Assembly (NCBI RefSeq): GCF_020521235.1
Contig: NZ_BLAY01000117.1
Coordinates: 1-33,059 of the forward strand
Source: Microseira wollei NIES-4236
GTDB taxonomy: Bacteria; Cyanobacteriota; Cyanobacteriia; Cyanobacteriales; Aerosakkonemataceae
Direction: 5' to 3'
DNA length: 33,059 nucleotides
A program made the translations under genes and the position numbers. The number at the start of each line of letters is the position of its first letter. Position 1 is the first letter of the stretch. This document shows, in pieces, positions 24,503-32,924 of this stretch. The notes under the pieces were generated by a model. That model did not search any database, was not told the origin of the DNA, and saw nothing but the letters and a program-made list of their open reading frames with translations.

Positions 24503-26323
24503 CTAAGCCGATACTTTGTACCTTTGCATCAACAACTCGGCGCGAATTGCAGGGAGACCTTGCACCTCATAAAGCAAACTGTGCTCACGAGAAAGCTCAA
24601 TCCAATTGACGATATCGCCGTTTGCGTACAATAAGTAATCCCTTACAGTTTCAGACTCAGCTAGTCGTGAGTCTGCACGTTCGCTTAGAAGACAAACAGT
24701 ACCGCTGTACAGCACCCTATGCATTTCCGACAAACTAACAATCCGAAGTGCATGGTCAAAGCTCAAAAGGCTATATGCAAAAAGCTTGTTGTCATTGGTT
24801 AGGTATGGGCATATGTCTGAATGCGAGATCTCAAGATCCAAATTGTTTCGCTGACTCACTGATAAGCGAGTTAATCGATCCTCAAAATCACGAAAGAGTA
24901 AGATTGGATTGACTCCAGCTTCATTAATTAAGAAGGATATTACGAATGTATACCGGAACAAACAGATAGTGTAGAAATCCACCAAGCCTAAGTAATCTTT
25001 TGCCGTAAGTGCAGAATATGTATAATCGAGCGAATAGTAATTTGCGAATATAAATGGGTCTGACTTGATGACATCGAAGTGCTTTTCCTCTAGAAAAGAC
25101 ACCATCGTGCTGTTCACGCTATCCATATCAAATCGTAGTTTTTCTATGTTTTGCTGCATTACAGGCGTTCCTGTATATGAGCTAAGCAGATTGATGAATG
25201 ATCTTCTTGCACCCCGTACCTTACAACTAAATGCAAGTCGAATGGTGTTTGCGACATCTTCTAGTTCCTCGTCAGGAAATCCAAGGATAAAAGATGTGGT
25301 TGGTGCAATGCCGTGACTTACGCACAACTCTAGAGTTTCCCATATTGCCTTCAACTTGAGGCGTTTCTTCATGGTTGCTTGAATCCTTTCAGATCCGCTC
25401 TCAACACCAAAAAAAATGTAGTCGCAACCAGCTTCTGCCACAAGCTGAATTGTTTCAAGGTCAATTGTGTCAATACGTGAGCTAAATCCCCATCGGACAT
25501 GTAACTGTCGAGCCTTAATCGTCGATGCGATCTCACCAATAAACTTCTTGTCAGAAGTCAGGTTATCATGGATTAAGTTAAAGGCACTGACACCATACTT
25601 AGAATTCAGTTCTTGCATTTCGGAAACTATCCGATCAGCAGACATAGTTCTGTACTTACGTTCCCACACAATGCTTGTTGAGCAGAATGTGCAGCGGAAC
25701 GGGCATCCACTACCTGCATATATTTCTAAATAGTTACTCTTCGCTGTCCGAGCATAGGATAAAATATCAACTAAGTCATACGCTGGTCGTGGGGAAAGGT
25801 TCAAGTCTGGCAAGAGTGGACGCTTCGCCGTTACAACTGTTTCTCCATTCCTTCTAAATGCGAGTCCGGGTACAACTGAGAGATCATCTCCATTCTCAAC
25901 ACACTTAACCAAGGCTGGTAGCGTGACCTCTCCTTCTCCAATCACAGCAGTATCGACGCTAGTGTAACGGTTTAGCGTTTCCGGTGCACAGAGAGAGACA
26001 TGAGGTCCGCCGAAGGTAATATGAGTCTTCGGGGATAAGGCTTTAATCTGCTCAGCAAGATCAAGCGCTAAAACATAATTGCTGCACATTGCAGTAATTG
26101 CCACAAAGTCAGGGGTTCGTACTAGTACATCTGCTGCGGCTCTTTGAGCAAAGCCTCCTCTTATCCAAATCTCATCATGCTCTTTCAAATAATCATAGTC
26201 ACAAATTTCAATACTATGCCCATCGTTCCGAAGAGATGAGGCAAGTATCAGCAAGTTCAGTGGATATCCATTAAACTCGGTGGGGGACAGCAATGGACGA
26301 ACCAAACAAACTTTTGCCATCAT
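24503..26323 (-). CDS. B12-binding domain radical SAM enzyme
   Basis: This 606-residue protein begins with a cobalamin-binding Rossmann domain (about 3-145; VCLVRPLLSPTEFNGYPLNLLILASSL, HITFGGPHVS, AVIGEGEVTLP). A radical SAM barrel follows (about 195-400) with cluster motif CPFRCTFC (Cys207, 211, 214), and later FFGVESGSERIQ and ILGFPDEE. The C-terminal region (about 400-606) is a helical, Tyr-rich domain I cannot assign. As is usual for this class, the classical DxHxxG cobalamin motif is absent. Family members methylate unactivated carbons or rearrange substrates in antibiotic, RiPP, hopanoid or pigment pathways. Two consecutive ATGs are at 26323 and 26320; GAGAAG is a fair ribosome site. 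Confidence 0.9.
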   Translation of the reverse strand: MMAKVCLVRPLLSPTEFNGYPLNLLILASSLRNDGHSIEICDYDYLKEHDEIWIRGGFAQRAAADVLVRTPDFVAITAMCSNYVLALDLAEQIKALSPKTHITFGGPHVSLCAPETLNRYTSVDTAVIGEGEVTLPALVKCVENGDDLSVVPGLAFRRNGETVVTAKRPLLPDLNLSPRPAYDLVDILSYARTAKSNYLEIYAGSGCPFRCTFCSTSIVWERKYRTMSADRIVSEMQELNSKYGVSAFNLIHDNLTSDKKFIGEIASTIKARQLHVRWGFSSRIDTIDLETIQLVAEAGCDYIFFGVESGSERIQATMKKRLKLKAIWETLELCVSHGIAPTTSFILGFPDEELEDVANTIRLAFSCKVRGARRSFINLLSSYTGTPVMQQNIEKLRFDMDSVNSTMVSFLEEKHFDVIKSDPFIFANYYSLDYTYSALTAKDYLGLVDFYTICLFRYTFVISFLINEAGVNPILLFRDFEDRLTRLSVSQRNNLDLEISHSDICPYLTNDNKLFAYSLLSFDHALRIVSLSEMHRVLYSGTVCLLSERADSRLAESETVRDYLLYANGDIVNWIELSREHSLLYEVQGLPAIRAELLMQRYKVSA

Positions 26324-26487
26324 GTCTTCTCATTGATTTTGTTTCATGTCTTTATGAACCGGCAATAATTGATGGTGTGAATCTTCTCTCAGGCTTTCTG
26401 GAAGCTAAAAATAGTCATGTTATAGCCCAAGAGTTATTTACAGCAAATATTGCCGTAGTAATAACTTGACTAACAGAAACGGGGCTA

Positions 26488-26931
26488 TTACCACTGAGAA
26501 ACTGCTCTGGTGGTGCTCGATAGAGCTGCTATTTCTCGTCCAGACTCCGAACCAACTTTTTGATGAATAGATAACACTGTCCCAGAGTCTGGGAAGGTGT
26601 TGAAATCTTGAGGCGATCTATGCCCCACCGCTGCCAAGTTAGTCTTGAAAGTATCACCTACGAGCTGAAAGACACCAACTCTAGGCCCCCCTAGAAAAAC
26701 CTCTGATCCTCTGGTGTAGATATATACAATCTCATGCGGTGTAACACTCACATTTATTGAAAACTTGCCCTCGTGAACAATACTGCCGTTTTTTTCGACG
26801 GAAAACTGACTCCCATTATTCTCAATCACAATTGTTGAGAAATCAGCAACCGGGGTCATTTCTCCATCAAACTCGGAATAGACGACCCGCCATCGTCCTT
26901 GCAATGCTTCCATCAAGCTATCAGTTGTCAT
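26488..26931 (-). CDS. TIGR03067-like small protein with extra C-terminal tail
   Basis: This 147-residue protein, numbered from ATG 26931, has a strong ribosome site GGAG six bases upstream; a TTG at 26943 is rejected because that GGAG lies inside it. Residues about 6-126 follow the lipocalin-like TIGR03067 pattern: LQGRWRVVYSEFDG, TIVIENNGSQFSV, EGKFSIN, GVFQLVGDTFKT and PDSGTVLSIHQKV. Such domains usually end at this last strand. Here a tail of about 21 residues follows (from about 127), rich in Ser, Thr and Ala and ending in SQW. It is the first gene of an apparent three-gene operon with two radical SAM genes, so the protein or its tail may be their substrate or a carrier. That is inference. 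Confidence 0.75.
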   Translation of the reverse strand: MTTDSLMEALQGRWRVVYSEFDGEMTPVADFSTIVIENNGSQFSVEKNGSIVHEGKFSINVSVTPHEIVYIYTRGSEVFLGGPRVGVFQLVGDTFKTNLAAVGHRSPQDFNTFPDSGTVLSIHQKVGSESGREIAALSSTTRAVSQW

Positions 26932-27003
26932 GTTTTTCTCCAAGAACAGAAACGTTTAATTGTCCCGCAGTTGCAGTACAATGCTCTTGTTGGTTGGGTT
27001 AAA

Positions 27004-27025
27004 TAAACCGCACATGCGCGGTTTA
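27004..27025. promoter_or_regulatory. 8-bp-stem palindrome between divergent genes
   Basis: TAAACCGC (27004-27011) and GCGGTTTA (27018-27025) are perfect inverted arms with an ACATGC loop. The site sits between the TIGR03067-like gene (- strand, start 26931) and the second STAND gene (+, start 27200). It may be an operator or a repeat; there is no T-run for termination. Confidence 0.45.
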
Positions 27026-27199
27026 ACTCCGAGCAGTCTAAATTACTCCTACTCTGGCTTCACTCAATCAAAACCCAAGACCGATAGCTCTGTCAATCGG
27101 ATCGAGATCGGAACTTTTTACCAAAAAATTACTGATTTGTAGGAAAAATGTCGGAAAGATCGGATAACATAGCAATTACCCTACCCATCTGACCGATCT

Positions 27200-28588
27200 A
27201 TGGACATCGCAGAAGTCTTGAAACTCGCTGATGAACTGCTCTTCACTCATACAGGCGAACACCTAGACCATCTGCAAGAAACAATTCTTAAAGGAACGTT
27301 ACAAGGTCAGAAATATGCCAAAATTGCCTCGGAAAACAATTTAAGTGAAGGTCATGTTCGAGATACGGCATCGGAATTATGGCAAGCTTTATCCGATGCT
27401 TTAGGAGAAGATGTTAATAAATTAAATGTAGGCTCTATTTTAGAAAAAGTTATTATATCTAATAGCTCAATAGGATATTTAGTAAATGGAAACAAAGTAA
27501 GTATTTGTTCAAGAAGAAAGCGATCGCCTAAATCTTCTCCCCTATCCAAGCCAACTGAAAGCAAACCCTACTTAGACATAGATACCGCCCCAGAAATTAC
27601 CGCCTTTTACGGACGAACTGATGAATTAAACACTTTAAAAACCTGGCTAATTCAAGATTGCACCCGCCTCATTACCTTAACTGGCATTATCGGAATTGGC
27701 AAAACGACGCTAGCCATCAAACTAATTGAAGAAATCCAAACGCAATTTGAATATATTGTTTATCGCAGTCTCCGCTATTCTCCAACTCTAGATAGTTTTT
27801 TAACCGATCTATTGCCAACCTTTATCTCTCCCATTATTCCCAATACCCTCGATCGCCAAGTCGATGTATTGCTTAAGTTTTTACGCAAACATCGCTGTTT
27901 AATTATTATAGATGATGTGCAGATGTTGTTTCAGCCAGGACAATTTGCTGGTCTATATAAACCAGAATTTGAAGGATACGATCTTTTATTTAAACAGATT
28001 GCAGAATTGTCTCATGCAAGTAGTTTGTTGTTGATTACTAGCGAACAACCAGAAGATGCGATCGCTACTCGTAATAAATTCACCCGTTGTTTAAAACTCA
28101 CAGGTTTGGGAGAGTCTGCGAAAGAAATATTAAGGGATAAAGAACTGTCAGACGAACAGATGTGGGATACTTTGATTGAAAAATATCAAGGTCATCCTTT
28201 ATGGCTAGAAATGACAGCCACGATGATTGAAGAATTATTCGCAGGCATTGTCACCGAATTTTTAGCTTATCCTAGCTTGGTATTAAGTAGTGCGATCGCA
28301 TCTCAACTCAGTCGTTTGTGGATCAGATTAACCGACTCCGAAAAACAGGTAATGAATTATTTAGCTAAACAAGAAGATGCAGTTACTTTGAGCCACATTT
28401 TACAGGAAATATCTCATCCTCCCACAGACTTATTAAAAGCCATACAATCCTTAAAAAGACGTTGTTTATTAGAAGATACGCCGAACACCATTGCCGCTAG
28501 TCATGGAGAGAATCATCGCTCCTCTTTCATAAAAATTAATCCAATTTTAAAACATTATCTCATTTCTCTCCCATCGTTACCAACTTGA
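27200..28588 (+). CDS. Second NB-ARC STAND ATPase, short form
   Basis: This 462-residue protein has an N-terminal helical/HTH domain (about 1-85; YAKIASENNLSEGHVRDTASELW) of the kind found at the front of vWA-MoxR-associated and NB-ARC proteins. A variable linker follows, then an NB-ARC module starting at FYGRTDELNTL (about 137). Walker A is GIIGIGKTT (162-170) and Walker B is CLIIIDD (233-239). A winged helix lies at about 370-440, and the C-terminus (HYLISLPSLPT) comes right after it. Like the protein at 9309-10916 it lacks sensor repeats; the two are clearly related in the NB-ARC part. No partner effector is adjacent. ATG 27200 is the first available and fits the domain start. Confidence 0.87.
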   Translation: MDIAEVLKLADELLFTHTGEHLDHLQETILKGTLQGQKYAKIASENNLSEGHVRDTASELWQALSDALGEDVNKLNVGSILEKVIISNSSIGYLVNGNKVSICSRRKRSPKSSPLSKPTESKPYLDIDTAPEITAFYGRTDELNTLKTWLIQDCTRLITLTGIIGIGKTTLAIKLIEEIQTQFEYIVYRSLRYSPTLDSFLTDLLPTFISPIIPNTLDRQVDVLLKFLRKHRCLIIIDDVQMLFQPGQFAGLYKPEFEGYDLLFKQIAELSHASSLLLITSEQPEDAIATRNKFTRCLKLTGLGESAKEILRDKELSDEQMWDTLIEKYQGHPLWLEMTATMIEELFAGIVTEFLAYPSLVLSSAIASQLSRLWIRLTDSEKQVMNYLAKQEDAVTLSHILQEISHPPTDLLKAIQSLKRRCLLEDTPNTIAASHGENHRSSFIKINPILKHYLISLPSLPT

Positions 28589-28603
28589 ACAGAACTTACC
28601 CAA

Positions 28604-28720
28604 AGAAACCGGGTTTCTGTGAAAAATCTTTGATTGCAATGAGCGATCGCAGCCAGAAACCGGGTTTCTATGAAAAATCTTTCACGCTCGTCAGAGATCG
28701 CAGCTAGAAACCCGGTTTCT
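28604..28720. repeat. Three 51-bp-spaced AGAAACCGGGTTTCT palindromes
   Basis: Palindromes at 28604-28618, 28655-28669 and 28706-28720 (the third with CCC/GG) are spaced exactly 51 bases. The spacers resemble each other (TGAAAAATCTTT...GATCGCAGC). They are related to the stems at 6222-6293. They follow the STAND gene stop by 16 bases and may help terminate it. Confidence 0.88.
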
Positions 28721-28775
28721 AAGATCGTGCGCTACCTTTAAATATATGAGCGCCCAAATTATTGTCCGGGAAAGC

Positions 28776-28810
28776 CATTACCAATTACCCATTACCCATT
28801 ACCCATTACC
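28776..28810. repeat. Heptamer tandem repeat just before the GST start codon
   Basis: Five 7-bp units (CATTACC, AATTACC, then CATTACC three times) end six bases before ATG 28817. They occupy the ribosome-site region, and no Shine-Dalgarno sequence is visible. Confidence 0.9.
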
Positions 28811-28816
28811 TAATTT

Positions 28817-29422
28817 ATGATCGACCTCTACACTTTCACCACCCCCAACGGGCGCAAAGTTTCCATCATGCTGGAAGAAGTCGGACTTCCCTACAACGTC
28901 CATAAAATCGACATCACCAAAGGCGAGCAATTTACCCCCGAATTTGTCGCCATTAATCCCAATAGCAAAATTCCCGCTATCATCGACTCCGATACCGGCA
29001 TGACTGTATTTGAGTCGGGTGCAATCTTGATTTATCTAGCCGAAAAAACCGGACAATTCCTGCCTACCGAACAAAAAAGTCGCTTCCAAGTCATCGAGTG
29101 GTTAATGTTCCAAATGGCAAGTGTAGGACCAATGTTTGGACAGCTTAACCACTTCAAGCGTTTTGCACCGGAAAAAATTCCCTACGCCATCGAACGCTAT
29201 GAAAAAGAAACCTTGCGACTTTATGGCGTATTAGACAAGCAATTATCCGACAAAGAATTCATCTGCGGCGACTATTCCATTGCCGATATTGCTACCTATC
29301 CTTGGGTTGCTAGTTATGAATTTCAAGGATTAACCCTCGATAACCACCCCAATCTTAAACGCTGGTTTGAAACAATTCAACAGCGTCCAGCCGTTCAACG
29401 CGGGATGGCTGTTCCAGCATAA
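28817..29422 (+). CDS. yfcG: YfcG-like (Nu-class) glutathione S-transferase
   Basis: This 201-residue protein has an N-terminal thioredoxin-fold domain (1-80) with [27 protein letters not shown] and [15 protein letters not shown], and a helical C-terminal domain ([34 protein letters not shown]). The active-site Thr9 and Asn11 match those of E. coli YfcG, a disulfide-bond oxidoreductase using glutathione. A role in thiol redox or peroxide handling in the cytoplasm is expected. It is transcribed alone; a heptamer repeat tract replaces the usual ribosome site. Confidence 0.9.
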   Translation: MIDLYTFTTPNGRKVSIMLEEVGLPYNVHKIDITKGEQFTPEFVAINPNSKIPAIIDSDTGMTVFESGAILIYLAEKTGQFLPTEQKSRFQVIEWLMFQMASVGPMFGQLNHFKRFAPEKIPYAIERYEKETLRLYGVLDKQLSDKEFICGDYSIADIATYPWVASYEFQGLTLDNHPNLKRWFETIQQRPAVQRGMAVPA

Positions 29423-29424
29423 CC

Positions 29425-29495
29425 GAGGCAGAGCCTCGCGAGATCTCGTTCCCAGGCTCTTGCCTGGGAACGAGAGTAGGGAGGCTCTGCCTCCC
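29425..29495. repeat. Dispersed multi-hairpin element between GST and vWA genes
   Basis: GAGGCAGAGCCTC (29425-29437) is followed by arms CTCGTTCCCAGGC/GCCTGGGAACGAG (29445-29474) and GGGAGGC/GCCTCCC (29479-29495). The central and right hairpins match the element embedded in the CHAT gene at 3696-3745. Lying between convergent genes, it may also terminate both. Confidence 0.88.
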
Positions 29496-29512
29496 CGATC
29501 GAGATTTAAGAT

Positions 29513-32011
29513 TTAATTTGTGCTGTAATACTCATTCTTAGCATACACGCTAATAATGGTATCCCCTACCTCAAAAAACGCTCCCTCTTGCTCATCTTTG
29601 GAAAATTGCAAGTTCGCGTACTTAGCACCAATTGCATCAGCAGTCTGCGCTAAAGTATCCATTTCATCGGGTAAAAGTCCAGTGGAACCAATATAGAAAA
29701 CTAACGGAGAAATCTTTTCCCGATACACTTTCTCTGCATAGTCTTCCAGTTTCTCTTTTGCCGTCGTCAAAGCTGCCACAAATTCTTCTCGGTTGACTTT
29801 TTCTCCTTGCCATTTTACCTGCAACAGTCGCGTCAGACTATCCCCACCCACTTTTGATAAGATCGCTGCAACGCTACCGTTATCTTCAATTCCCAGAAAG
29901 TTATCAAAAATCCGCTTCATCAAGTCATCAACCTTGGTAATCTTTGTGCGAGATGATAAGGTTTTGTGTCCGAAAACCACATCCTCGTCCAAGGTGAGAT
30001 CGAAGGTTGGTTTATCTACTTTCTCGCCGGTATCTTTATTGTATCCCTCATACAAGCGATCGAGGAATTTATTCGCCGAGTAAAGTTTGCCGAGATTGAG
30101 GATATCTTTGTTGCCAATATCGACTTTGTAGCTCACGCGAGTATCTACCGTACCGTTAGCGAGCGCTTCCTTTAAATCGGTATACTCTGTCGTTGTGGGA
30201 AAGTTGATATAAAGGCTCTTGGAAAGATAGTGCTTTTTCAACTCTGCCAACTGTTCGGACGTGTAAACATCCGATTCTTCTTTCAAATGAGCCGCTAAAA
30301 TACTAGCAAGTATTTTAATTTCGGCTAACTCGTTGAACGTCCCATCAATATTACCATAACTGCCAGTAAAAGGCACGAGGGGCAAATTGTCTAACTGCAA
30401 AGTGTATTCAGTGCGGAAATCGAAAGTTTCGGCTGACATTACACCCTTTGACTTCAACAAATCAAAGACTTTCTTACTGCTAATTTTGATTGGCAGCGAC
30501 TTAACATTTACCTCCCCGTCGCTGACAATCGTATAATTATTGAAACTTTCCAGATTGGTAATCAGCACACCAGCTACTTCGCTGATTTGGCTGCCATCCT
30601 CAACTTTTACCAGTTTAACAGGTCTGGTAATCAGCATATTGATCGTAGCCGTATTGCGATTAATTTCAAACGTCCCCATGCTGACATATTCGCCACCATC
30701 TAAAAATTCCGTCTTCAACCAAGGTTCGATTAGTTTCCCATTTTCATCTCTCGAACCGTTAATCCTCTTTACTCCTTTTCGGCGATAGTTTTTCTGCAAT
30801 TCCTTGATATTAATAATGATGCTGCTCTTGTTTTCCTCCAACAGGTTAACTAATTCCAGCACGGATATTTTATCGTTGACTTTGACGCTATTCAAGATTT
30901 CGTGCTTCGCCAACGCCGACGAATCGAAAATAGCCAAATCAATGTCTTGAGTTAATTCAGCTATTTCGGCATTTGTCAGCGCCTTGGCGTGTTTTTCTGT
31001 CAAGGTGGCATCAAAGGTACTCCCTAGGGCATACTTGGCTGTATTCAAGTTTCCATTAGCCAAATTCGCCTTCGCAAAAGCCAACACAGATTCATCTGTT
31101 TGCGCCACAGGAACGTCGGTTAATTTGTCGTATTCTTCTTGGCTAATTTTCCGATATTTGTAGAAGACACCATCATCATCTGCCTTCAGTCCGATAATTT
31201 TCAGAGTGCTTGACGAACCATTAATTTTTTTACCACTTTTAGAGACAAAAACTTGGTAATCGTACTCCTTAATTAAAGGTTCTTCCATCGCCGGTGCTAC
31301 CGAACTACCTAATAGTTTGGTGCTTTGGTAAAGTCCATCATAAACTTGCCTGACTTCCCCCGCGCGAATGCAAGTTCCCGATACCGTGTTGGCGATTTTC
31401 GAGAGCAATCGGAAGTCAGCACCAGAATAGGAAATGGTGTTAACGAAAACATCCATGTTTTTCAGTTCTTCGCAAACCCGATCCAGGGTATTTGCTTCCG
31501 AATTAGCACTAGGATCGTTAGCGTATCCGTCAGTGTGTAAATTGATAACAGTAAGCTCTCCCTCTCGCAAGAAAGACTTAGCCATTGTCATCGATTGAGA
31601 TATGCAGGTAGAGCAACCTGTTTGGATTTTTTGAATTTCTTGGATATAGGAAGAATTAGCTTTCATTACTTCCTGGATGGGAACTCGCTGGAAGTGACAA
31701 GTTACATCTCCCTGCGATGCATAAGATATCAGGGTAACCAGTAACTGGTAATTGTTGTATTCATCCAAGGTCAAAAGTTTAATCAGGGTTTCTTTCAACG
31801 GCCCTATGTCATAATACATAGAACCGGAGCGATCGATAATGATAATGCTGTGAGCAACAGATTTTTCTGGGATGTCATCCGAAGTTAATTGACGCTTAAC
31901 CCGATCAACTAAATAGTATGCTTTTGGTTTTCCGGCAAAATTGTAGAGGGTGAATTTTGTTTGGTTCTTCGATGTCTCTGTTGGTGCTGGTTGATTTTTT
32001 TGGCGTGCCAT
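29513..32011 (-). CDS. Large von Willebrand factor A (vWA) domain protein
   Basis: This 832-residue protein, numbered from ATG 32011, has a vWA domain at about 52-235. A complete-looking metal-ion site includes DRSGS (60-64) and Asp161 in HTDGYAND. Several cysteines (105, 133, 136) are unusual for a cytoplasmic vWA. The remaining about 600 residues show no domain I can name; they include KISVLELVNLLEE, NRNTATINMLITRPVKLV and a C-terminal VVFGHKTLSSRTKIT region. There is no signal peptide, so it is likely cytoplasmic. The longer frame to 32089 reads through a dispersed repeat and is rejected. It is divergent from the Gp157-like gene; a shared regulatory region and a shared role are possible. 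Confidence 0.85.
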   Translation of the reverse strand: MARQKNQPAPTETSKNQTKFTLYNFAGKPKAYYLVDRVKRQLTSDDIPEKSVAHSIIIIDRSGSMYYDIGPLKETLIKLLTLDEYNNYQLLVTLISYASQGDVTCHFQRVPIQEVMKANSSYIQEIQKIQTGCSTCISQSMTMAKSFLREGELTVINLHTDGYANDPSANSEANTLDRVCEELKNMDVFVNTISYSGADFRLLSKIANTVSGTCIRAGEVRQVYDGLYQSTKLLGSSVAPAMEEPLIKEYDYQVFVSKSGKKINGSSSTLKIIGLKADDDGVFYKYRKISQEEYDKLTDVPVAQTDESVLAFAKANLANGNLNTAKYALGSTFDATLTEKHAKALTNAEIAELTQDIDLAIFDSSALAKHEILNSVKVNDKISVLELVNLLEENKSSIIINIKELQKNYRRKGVKRINGSRDENGKLIEPWLKTEFLDGGEYVSMGTFEINRNTATINMLITRPVKLVKVEDGSQISEVAGVLITNLESFNNYTIVSDGEVNVKSLPIKISSKKVFDLLKSKGVMSAETFDFRTEYTLQLDNLPLVPFTGSYGNIDGTFNELAEIKILASILAAHLKEESDVYTSEQLAELKKHYLSKSLYINFPTTTEYTDLKEALANGTVDTRVSYKVDIGNKDILNLGKLYSANKFLDRLYEGYNKDTGEKVDKPTFDLTLDEDVVFGHKTLSSRTKITKVDDLMKRIFDNFLGIEDNGSVAAILSKVGGDSLTRLLQVKWQGEKVNREEFVAALTTAKEKLEDYAEKVYREKISPLVFYIGSTGLLPDEMDTLAQTADAIGAKYANLQFSKDEQEGAFFEVGDTIISVYAKNEYYSTN

Positions 32012-32289
32012 ATTTCGATTTTCCCTCAGTAACGACATCTGGTTTGACAATTGCAGGCGAGACGCCTGCACCACAAGAGTGCGCCACAAGAGTGCGCCAC
32101 GACGCAGATAAATCTGATAAACATCAGCGGTTATCTGCGTTTATCTGCGGTTAAAAAAAGAAAAGAACTTTGTCAGTAATTGAAAAAGTTTGAGCTGATG
32201 GATAATCAAGTGGAACTAATATATATTATACTTCAAAAAGTATGGTTGTGGGGTATTGTTAAATTAATGTGGCATCAGGAGTCAAATCG
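32012..32289. repeat. Divergent intergenic region with several repeats
   Basis: TGCAGGCGAGACGCCTGCA (32052-32070) is an 8-bp-stem palindrome. CACAAGAGTGCGC is duplicated in tandem (32072-32097). ATCTGCG/TTATCTGCGG repeats run to about 32152. The remaining AT-rich part (32153-32275) probably holds the promoter of the Gp157-like gene. AGGAG about nine bases before ATG 32290 is its ribosome site. Confidence 0.7.
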
Positions 32290-32841
32290 ATGGAAAGCAC
32301 CGCACCGGAAAATGGTTCAGTACAACCGAGAACGCTGTTCAGCATTTCAGCAGAGATCGGCGAGTTGACGGCGTTGCTAGATGAGATTGAGGACAATGAT
32401 AGCGAGGGAGAACAGTTGATTACCAGTTGGCTAGAGCAATTGGGAGAAGAGCGAGATCGCAAGCTAGATAATTACGCCGCCTTAATCTCCGAATTGCAAG
32501 CAAGAGCATCTGTTCGCAAAGCGGAAGCCAAACGCTTAAGCGACTTAGCCGCCAAGGATGAAAAAAAGGCCGAAATGCTCAAAGAAAGACTAAAATTCTT
32601 TTTTGAGGTCAACAAGCTGAAAACGATTGACACGGCACGCTACAAATTAACCTTGGCAAAAAACGGTGGGAAAGCGCCTTTAATTGTGGATGAATCTGTA
32701 TCACCCACCGAGTTGCCAGAAAAGTTTCAGAAGATTAGCGTCGAGCTAGATAAAGCAGCAATTAGAGCCGCACTGGAGGCGGGAGAATCGCTAGATTTTG
32801 CACATTTAGGCGAGCGCGGTTCGAGTCTCCGCATTAAGTAA
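32290..32841 (+). CDS. Siphovirus Gp157-like coiled-coil protein
   Basis: This 183-residue protein matches the Gp157 family of phage and bacteria. It has an N-terminal acidic helix (about 20-55) and the block KLDNYAALISELQARASVRKAEAKRLSDLA (about 59-88). A Lys/Glu coiled coil follows to about 108, then KLTLAKNGGKAPLIVD and the C-terminal DKAAIRAALEAGESLDFAHLGERGSSLRIK. In phages Gp157 lies near recombination or resistance genes; its function is not established. ATG 32290 with an AGGAG ribosome site is preferred to GTG 32269. No other phage gene is in the window, so it is probably a domesticated copy. It is divergent from the vWA gene. Confidence 0.9.
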   Translation: MESTAPENGSVQPRTLFSISAEIGELTALLDEIEDNDSEGEQLITSWLEQLGEERDRKLDNYAALISELQARASVRKAEAKRLSDLAAKDEKKAEMLKERLKFFFEVNKLKTIDTARYKLTLAKNGGKAPLIVDESVSPTELPEKFQKISVELDKAAIRAALEAGESLDFAHLGERGSSLRIK

Positions 32842-32869
32842 TTGCTAATTGCTAATTGCTAATTGCTAA
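32842..32869. repeat. Heptamer tandem repeat flush with a stop codon
   Basis: Four exact TTGCTAA units start at the base immediately after the Gp157-like stop codon (32839-32841). Confidence 0.92.
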
Positions 32870-32924
32870 TTGGTTAAGAGGAACAGGACTTAGGCACGAC
32901 GCTCCTATCACCTTTGTTTCTGCG

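Noticed and set aside
22670-27520. Absence of HIP1 octamers as proof that the radical SAM cassette was acquired
   Set aside because: Other ordinary stretches here, such as the TRAP region (about 10.6-15.6 kb), are equally free of GCGATCGC, so the absence does not discriminate.
28604-28720. CRISPR array
   Set aside because: The 36-bp intervals between the palindromes are related to each other, not unique, and the repeat is only 15 bases.
27200-32011. A vWA-MoxR-type ternary system formed by the STAND protein and the vWA protein
   Set aside because: There is no MoxR ATPase, the genes are about 1 kb apart and convergent, with an unrelated GST gene between them.
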